From the NCBI GenBank assembly GCA_964658445.1, contig CAZZZH010000178.1:1-9705 (forward strand): a stretch of 9,705 bases of DNA. The letters run 5' to 3'. Positions 6,133 to 9,705 of the stretch are shown piece by piece. The notes under the pieces are model-generated. The model was not told the origin of the DNA. It searched no databases and worked only from the letters and a program-made list of their open reading frames with translations. This DNA comes from Ilyomonas sp964658445. Lineage in GTDB: Bacteria; Bacteroidota; Bacteroidia; Chitinophagales; Chitinophagaceae. Each line of letters begins with the position of its first letter. Position 1 is the stretch's first letter. A program made the translations under genes and the position numbers.

Positions 6133-8943
6133 ATGCGTAACAATTTTTGTACGATTGTGTTTGCGTTGCTGACTGCCGCTTTCATTAATCATACTGAAGC
6201 ACAGGACCTGAATATGAAACTGCCACTGGATTCTAACATCCGCATGGGTAGGCTGGCAAACGGACTGACTTATATTATCCGCAAAAACAATACACCTGAA
6301 AACAAAGCCGAGTTGCGGCTGGTAAACAATGTGGGCTCGATACTGGAAGACGATAACCAGCAAGGGCTGGCGCACTTGACCGAGCACATGGCCTTTAACG
6401 GCACAAAGCATTTTGCGAAGAATGAACTGGTGGATTTTCTGCAAAAAATGGGTGTAGAGTTTGGAGCCGATTTGAATGCCAATACCGGTTTTGATCAAAC
6501 TATTTATATCCTTCCTATTCCGCTTACTGACAGTGGAAACCTGCGCAAAGGAATGAGCGTGCTGCAGGATTGGGCAGCAAACCTGAGCTTTGATGCAGAT
6601 GCCATTACTGGTGAACGGCCTGTAGTGCTGGAAGAAGCCCGGCTGGGCAAGGGTGCAGACGACCGTATGTTTCGTAAGATTTACCCGCTGGCGTACGAAG
6701 GCTCGCGGTATGCCGATCGCATCCCGATTGGTATAGACAGCATTGTGCGCAGCACGCCGGACTCGAACCTGATTAGGTTTTATAAAACCTGGTATCGCCC
6801 CGACCTGCAGGCGGTGATTGTAGTGGGTGATGTGGATGTGAATACAACAGAAGCTTTGATAAAAGAATACTTTGGCGGCCTGCAAAACCCGGCGAATGAG
6901 AAAGAACGGTTTTATGCATCGGTGCCGGCGCGCCAGAATAGCCGCGCCATTGTAGTGACAGATAAGGAAGCGACCAACTATGTAGTGCAGGTGCAATACC
7001 CGATTCAAAAACAGAAAGAAGAGATAACACTGGGCGACTATCGCAGCGACCTGGTAAAAGGAATTTTTACCGGTATGATAAACGAGCGGCTGGCAGAGCT
7101 GGCGCGGAGTGGCAAGCCACCCTTCCTGTATGCTGGCGCAGGCTATGGCAGCGAGGCACGCTACTACGAGGGCTTTAATGCGGTAGCAGTTGCAGGCGCG
7201 CAAGGTGTAGATACTGCACTGACTGCATTGCTCACTGAAATAGAACGGGTGAAGCAATATGGCTTTACACAGCCTGAACTGGACCGCGCGAAGAAAGACC
7301 AGATGGCAAATATTGAACAACTTTACAACAACCGGGCGAAGACAGAATCGGGACAGTTGGCCGAAGAATACATCCGGCTGTTTTTAGAACAGGAGCCATC
7401 GCCGGGCATCGTGGCTGAATATAACTATTACAAAGAACTGTTGCCTGGCATTACCTTGAAAGAAATGAATGCGCTGAGCGACTCGCTGAAAAGTAATGAG
7501 AACCTTTTTGTAAGCCTACAGGGACCGGCTAATGGAAGCATACAATTGCCTGACAGTACTCAGCTATTAGCAACGGCAAGAAAGGTACTTAACAGCAGTG
7601 TGAAGAACTACGAAGAGAAAGCCGTGGCTACGCAATTGCTAAAGACACAACCGGCAGCGGGCAAGATCGTAAGCCAAAGAAAAAATGCGGAATTGGGTGT
7701 AACGGAAATTACGTTTGCCAACGGCGCAAAAGTGATTTTAAAACCCACTACGTTTAAGGATGATGAAATTGTTATGACCTCGTTCAGAAAGGGCGGGCAA
7801 TCGCTGTACGGAGTGGCGGATAAAGAGAATGCAACCTTTGCTACGAGCGTGGTTCAGCAAATGGGCATTGGCGGCTTTTCGCCTACCGATTTAGAGAAAG
7901 TGCTGGCAGGTAAAACGGCATCGGCAGCGCCAAGCATCGGCAAACTTAACTCTGGCATCAGCGGTGCCAGCAGCGTGAAAGACTTTGAAACCTTGTTGCA
8001 GCTCGTTTACCTGTATGCCACTGCGCCGCGCAAAGACGAAGCCTTGTACAACGCATGGAAGGAGAAACAGAAATCGGCTACGCAATATGCGCTGCAAGAC
8101 CCGCAGACAGCCTTCATCGATACGTTTGTAAAAGTGCGGTATGGCAACAATCCGCTGGCACCGGTTGCTGTGCCTTCTGCATCTGATTTCGATAAGACAA
8201 ACCTGAACCGCATACTGGCTATTTACAAAGAACAACTGGGCAACGCGCAAGACTTTACGTTCATTTTTGTAGGCAATATCGATACGGTAAAAATGAAGTC
8301 GCTGCTGGCAACTTACATTGGTGGTTTGCCGTCTACTAAAAAGCCCGCAGCCTTTAAGGACAATGGTTTGCGACCGGTGAAAGGTAACCAGGAATTTACG
8401 TTCCGGAAAGGAACAGAGCCAAAGAGCCTAATTGTTAATGTCTACTCTGGCGAGCTGCCGTACAGCGAAGACCTGGATTTAAAAACTTCTGCCTTAACCG
8501 AAATCTTGAACATCAAAATCATTGAGGATATCCGTGAAAAAATGAGCGCTATCTACGGTGGTGGTATTGGCGGCGGTTTGCAGAAATATCCTTATGCGGG
8601 CTACGCAATGATAACGCAATTACCAACGGCTCCGGAGCACGTAGATACTGTGTTGAAAGCCATGCAAACAGAGATCGATAGCATTAAAAAATATGGACCT
8701 TCGCAGGTGAACCTGGATAAAGTAAAAAAGACTTGGCTGGAGCAATATAAAGTAAGTGTGAAAGAGAACAGCTACTGGGGCAGCAAGCTGCAGGGCATCT
8801 ATTTTAATAATGATAATCCCCAGCGTATTTATAACTACGAGAAGCTGGTAAGTGCTATAACGGTAGATGATATCAAAGCCACAGCCAACAAACTATTCGA
8901 TGGTAAGAATGTGATGCAGGCAGTACTGCTGCCGCAGAAGTAA
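6133..8943 (+). CDS. Secreted M16-family (pitrilysin/PqqL-like) zinc metalloprotease
   Basis: This 936-residue protease cleaves peptides, probably in the periplasm. A signal peptide (1-23, TEA before the predicted cut) leads into two M16 halves. The N-terminal half carries the inverted zinc motif HLTEH (H81, E84, H85) in GLAHLTEHMAFNGT, with E168 in ERPVVLEEAR as the likely third ligand by alignment with mitochondrial processing peptidase. The C-terminal half (from about 521) has no HxxEH, as expected, and keeps R801 and Y808, seven apart like the substrate-binding R824 and Y831 of insulin-degrading enzyme. Length and layout fit the two-repeat PqqL-like group (about 930 residues). ATG 6133 is chosen over TTG 6070 because it starts the signal peptide directly and lies after the minus-7 box. 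It is monocistronic, with a terminator 40 bases after the stop. It is complete; its physiological substrate is unknown. Confidence 0.95.
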   Translation: MRNNFCTIVFALLTAAFINHTEAQDLNMKLPLDSNIRMGRLANGLTYIIRKNNTPENKAELRLVNNVGSILEDDNQQGLAHLTEHMAFNGTKHFAKNELVDFLQKMGVEFGADLNANTGFDQTIYILPIPLTDSGNLRKGMSVLQDWAANLSFDADAITGERPVVLEEARLGKGADDRMFRKIYPLAYEGSRYADRIPIGIDSIVRSTPDSNLIRFYKTWYRPDLQAVIVVGDVDVNTTEALIKEYFGGLQNPANEKERFYASVPARQNSRAIVVTDKEATNYVVQVQYPIQKQKEEITLGDYRSDLVKGIFTGMINERLAELARSGKPPFLYAGAGYGSEARYYEGFNAVAVAGAQGVDTALTALLTEIERVKQYGFTQPELDRAKKDQMANIEQLYNNRAKTESGQLAEEYIRLFLEQEPSPGIVAEYNYYKELLPGITLKEMNALSDSLKSNENLFVSLQGPANGSIQLPDSTQLLATARKVLNSSVKNYEEKAVATQLLKTQPAAGKIVSQRKNAELGVTEITFANGAKVILKPTTFKDDEIVMTSFRKGGQSLYGVADKENATFATSVVQQMGIGGFSPTDLEKVLAGKTASAAPSIGKLNSGISGASSVKDFETLLQLVYLYATAPRKDEALYNAWKEKQKSATQYALQDPQTAFIDTFVKVRYGNNPLAPVAVPSASDFDKTNLNRILAIYKEQLGNAQDFTFIFVGNIDTVKMKSLLATYIGGLPSTKKPAAFKDNGLRPVKGNQEFTFRKGTEPKSLIVNVYSGELPYSEDLDLKTSALTEILNIKIIEDIREKMSAIYGGGIGGGLQKYPYAGYAMITQLPTAPEHVDTVLKAMQTEIDSIKKYGPSQVNLDKVKKTWLEQYKVSVKENSYWGSKLQGIYFNNDNPQRIYNYEKLVSAITVDDIKATANKLFDGKNVMQAVLLPQK

Positions 8944-8982
8944 CACTTATCGATTTGTTGTTTGGTGGTGAATAATGGTAAT

Positions 8983-9017
8983 AAAAAGAGATGGCTTTAA
9001 GTAGTCATCTCTTTTTT
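8983..9017. terminator. Bidirectional terminator between the M16 protease and antiporter genes
   Basis: Bases 8983-8996 pair with 9003-9016 (14 pairs, one of them G-T) around the loop TTAAGT (8997-9002). The right foot is a six-T run (9012-9017) ending plus-strand transcripts of the protease; the left foot is a five-A run (8983-8987), read as T on the minus strand, which would end antiporter transcripts. It sits in the 118-bp gap between the two convergent genes. Confidence 0.92.
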
Positions 9018-9061
9018 ATTTATCGCATAAACCTGTTAAGCAAAATAATAACTCATAACCC

Positions 9062-9705
9062 TTATACTTCTTCGCCATCTTCATTGGCGCGAAGGCGTAT
9101 CTTTTCTTCTTCAATGTCCAGAAGGCTTTGGTATTTGCGGATGACGTCTTCGTCTACTTCCTGCTTTTTATTGATCTGCATCAGCAGCTTTCGTTGCTCT
9201 TCAAACAACTCGGTCGAGACTTGTAAGAACCGGTGCAGCGAGCTATTGGCAGCTTTCCCTAACGATTCTGCTTCTTCGTCATCCAGCATCGTAATATCGG
9301 TTTCATAGCGATGCTGCAGGTTTTTGAGAAGCTCGTTGCTAATGATGTCTTCTTTATATTTTTCTTCTAAAAATGTCAACGCAGCTCTCGACAACTTTTT
9401 CGATAGTTTGATTTCCTGCTGTTCAAAAGAAAGGGTAGGATACGGGTCGGTTGGCTTTGCCCATTTTACAACCAGCGGCAGCGTTAACCCCTGAAATACT
9501 AAGGTAACGAGGATAACGATAAACGTAATGAAGATAATGAGGTTGCGTTCGGGAAACGGTTGTTTGGTGCCATCTAAAAAAATAGGGATAGACAATGCCG
9601 CCGCCAGCGATACCACTCCTCTCATGCCTGCCCAGCCCAGCACGACAGGCCCGCGCCAGCCTGGCTTTGCATAAGCAACCGTTATGTAACGGCTAATGAA
9701 CACTG
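9062..9705 (-). CDS. CPA1-family Na+/H+ antiporter, C-terminal part (cut by window edge)
   Basis: This is the last 213 codons of an inner-membrane cation/proton antiporter that exchanges Na+ (or K+) for H+ in pH and salt homeostasis. The 5' part lies beyond the right edge; the first complete codon in the window is GTG 9703-9701, which is internal Val, not a start. The fragment contains the family motif WAGMRGVVSLAAALSIP (24-40), equivalent to the G-x-RG segment of NhaP-type exchangers, and one further helix (about 54-79). Residues 81-213 form a charged, mostly helical cytoplasmic tail, probably a coiled coil, ending in acidic residues. Such tails are common in this family and may have a regulatory role (inference). 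The stop TAA is at 9062-9064. The two-helix region and tail are typical of the bacterial a_cpa1-type proteins; the transported ion cannot be decided from this fragment. Confidence 0.9.
   Translation of the reverse strand, partial: VFISRYITVAYAKPGWRGPVVLGWAGMRGVVSLAAALSIPIFLDGTKQPFPERNLIIFITFIVILVTLVFQGLTLPLVVKWAKPTDPYPTLSFEQQEIKLSKKLSRAALTFLEEKYKEDIISNELLKNLQHRYETDITMLDDEEAESLGKAANSSLHRFLQVSTELFEEQRKLLMQINKKQEVDEDVIRKYQSLLDIEEEKIRLRANEDGEEV

Noticed and set aside
6115..7320. 401-codon open frame on the minus strand
   Set aside because: It is antisense to the M16 protease, has a Cys/His-rich translation without domain character, and arises from codon bias of the real gene.
8991..9308. 105-codon open frame on the plus strand
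   Set aside because: It begins inside the terminator stem and is antisense to the antiporter tail; the Ser/Arg-rich translation is typical of a shadow frame.

Overview
The window reads as ordinary chromosomal housekeeping and accessory DNA from a Bacteroidota bacterium, probably Chitinophagaceae-like (inference). The reasons are a LytTR regulator paired with a LytS/YehU-type kinase, start codons with A/T-rich leaders and no clear Shine-Dalgarno sequence, one perfect TAnnTTTG minus-7 box, and the protein families present. I found no phage, insertion sequence, CRISPR array, tRNA or rRNA.

Layout: 1-147 is a non-coding array of long imperfect hairpins built on a 42-bp period, probably continuing past the left edge. 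On the minus strand follow a LytTR response regulator (184-900) and its membrane histidine kinase (900-1943), which share one base (TGATG) and form an operon. A 369-bp divergent region (1944-2312) separates them from polyphosphate kinase 1 (2313-4382, plus); it holds a possible 44-codon hydrophobic small ORF just before ppk1. Convergent to ppk1 is a small unrecognised two-helix membrane protein (4559-4885, minus). Then comes a Tyr/Gly-rich lipoprotein (5232-5693, plus) with a perfect 14-bp-stem intrinsic terminator, and a large periplasmic M16 zinc protease (6133-8943, plus). A bidirectional terminator separates the protease from the C-terminal part of a CPA1-family Na+/H+ antiporter (9062 to the right edge, minus).

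The genes do not form one obvious pathway. The kinase and regulator form a signalling pair whose target is not visible here. PPK1 makes polyphosphate in the cytoplasm, the lipoprotein and M16 protease act in the envelope, and the antiporter handles pH and sodium. Three protein starts were moved from upstream TTG codons to internal ATGs (ppk1, the two-helix protein and the M16 protease).

The most unusual content is non-coding. The left-edge array has four near-identical 12-bp palindromes spaced exactly 42 bp apart and competing hairpins. A 36-nt sequence also recurs (31/36 identical) directly after the stop codons of ppk1 and the lipoprotein. No convincing novel defence or mobile system is present.
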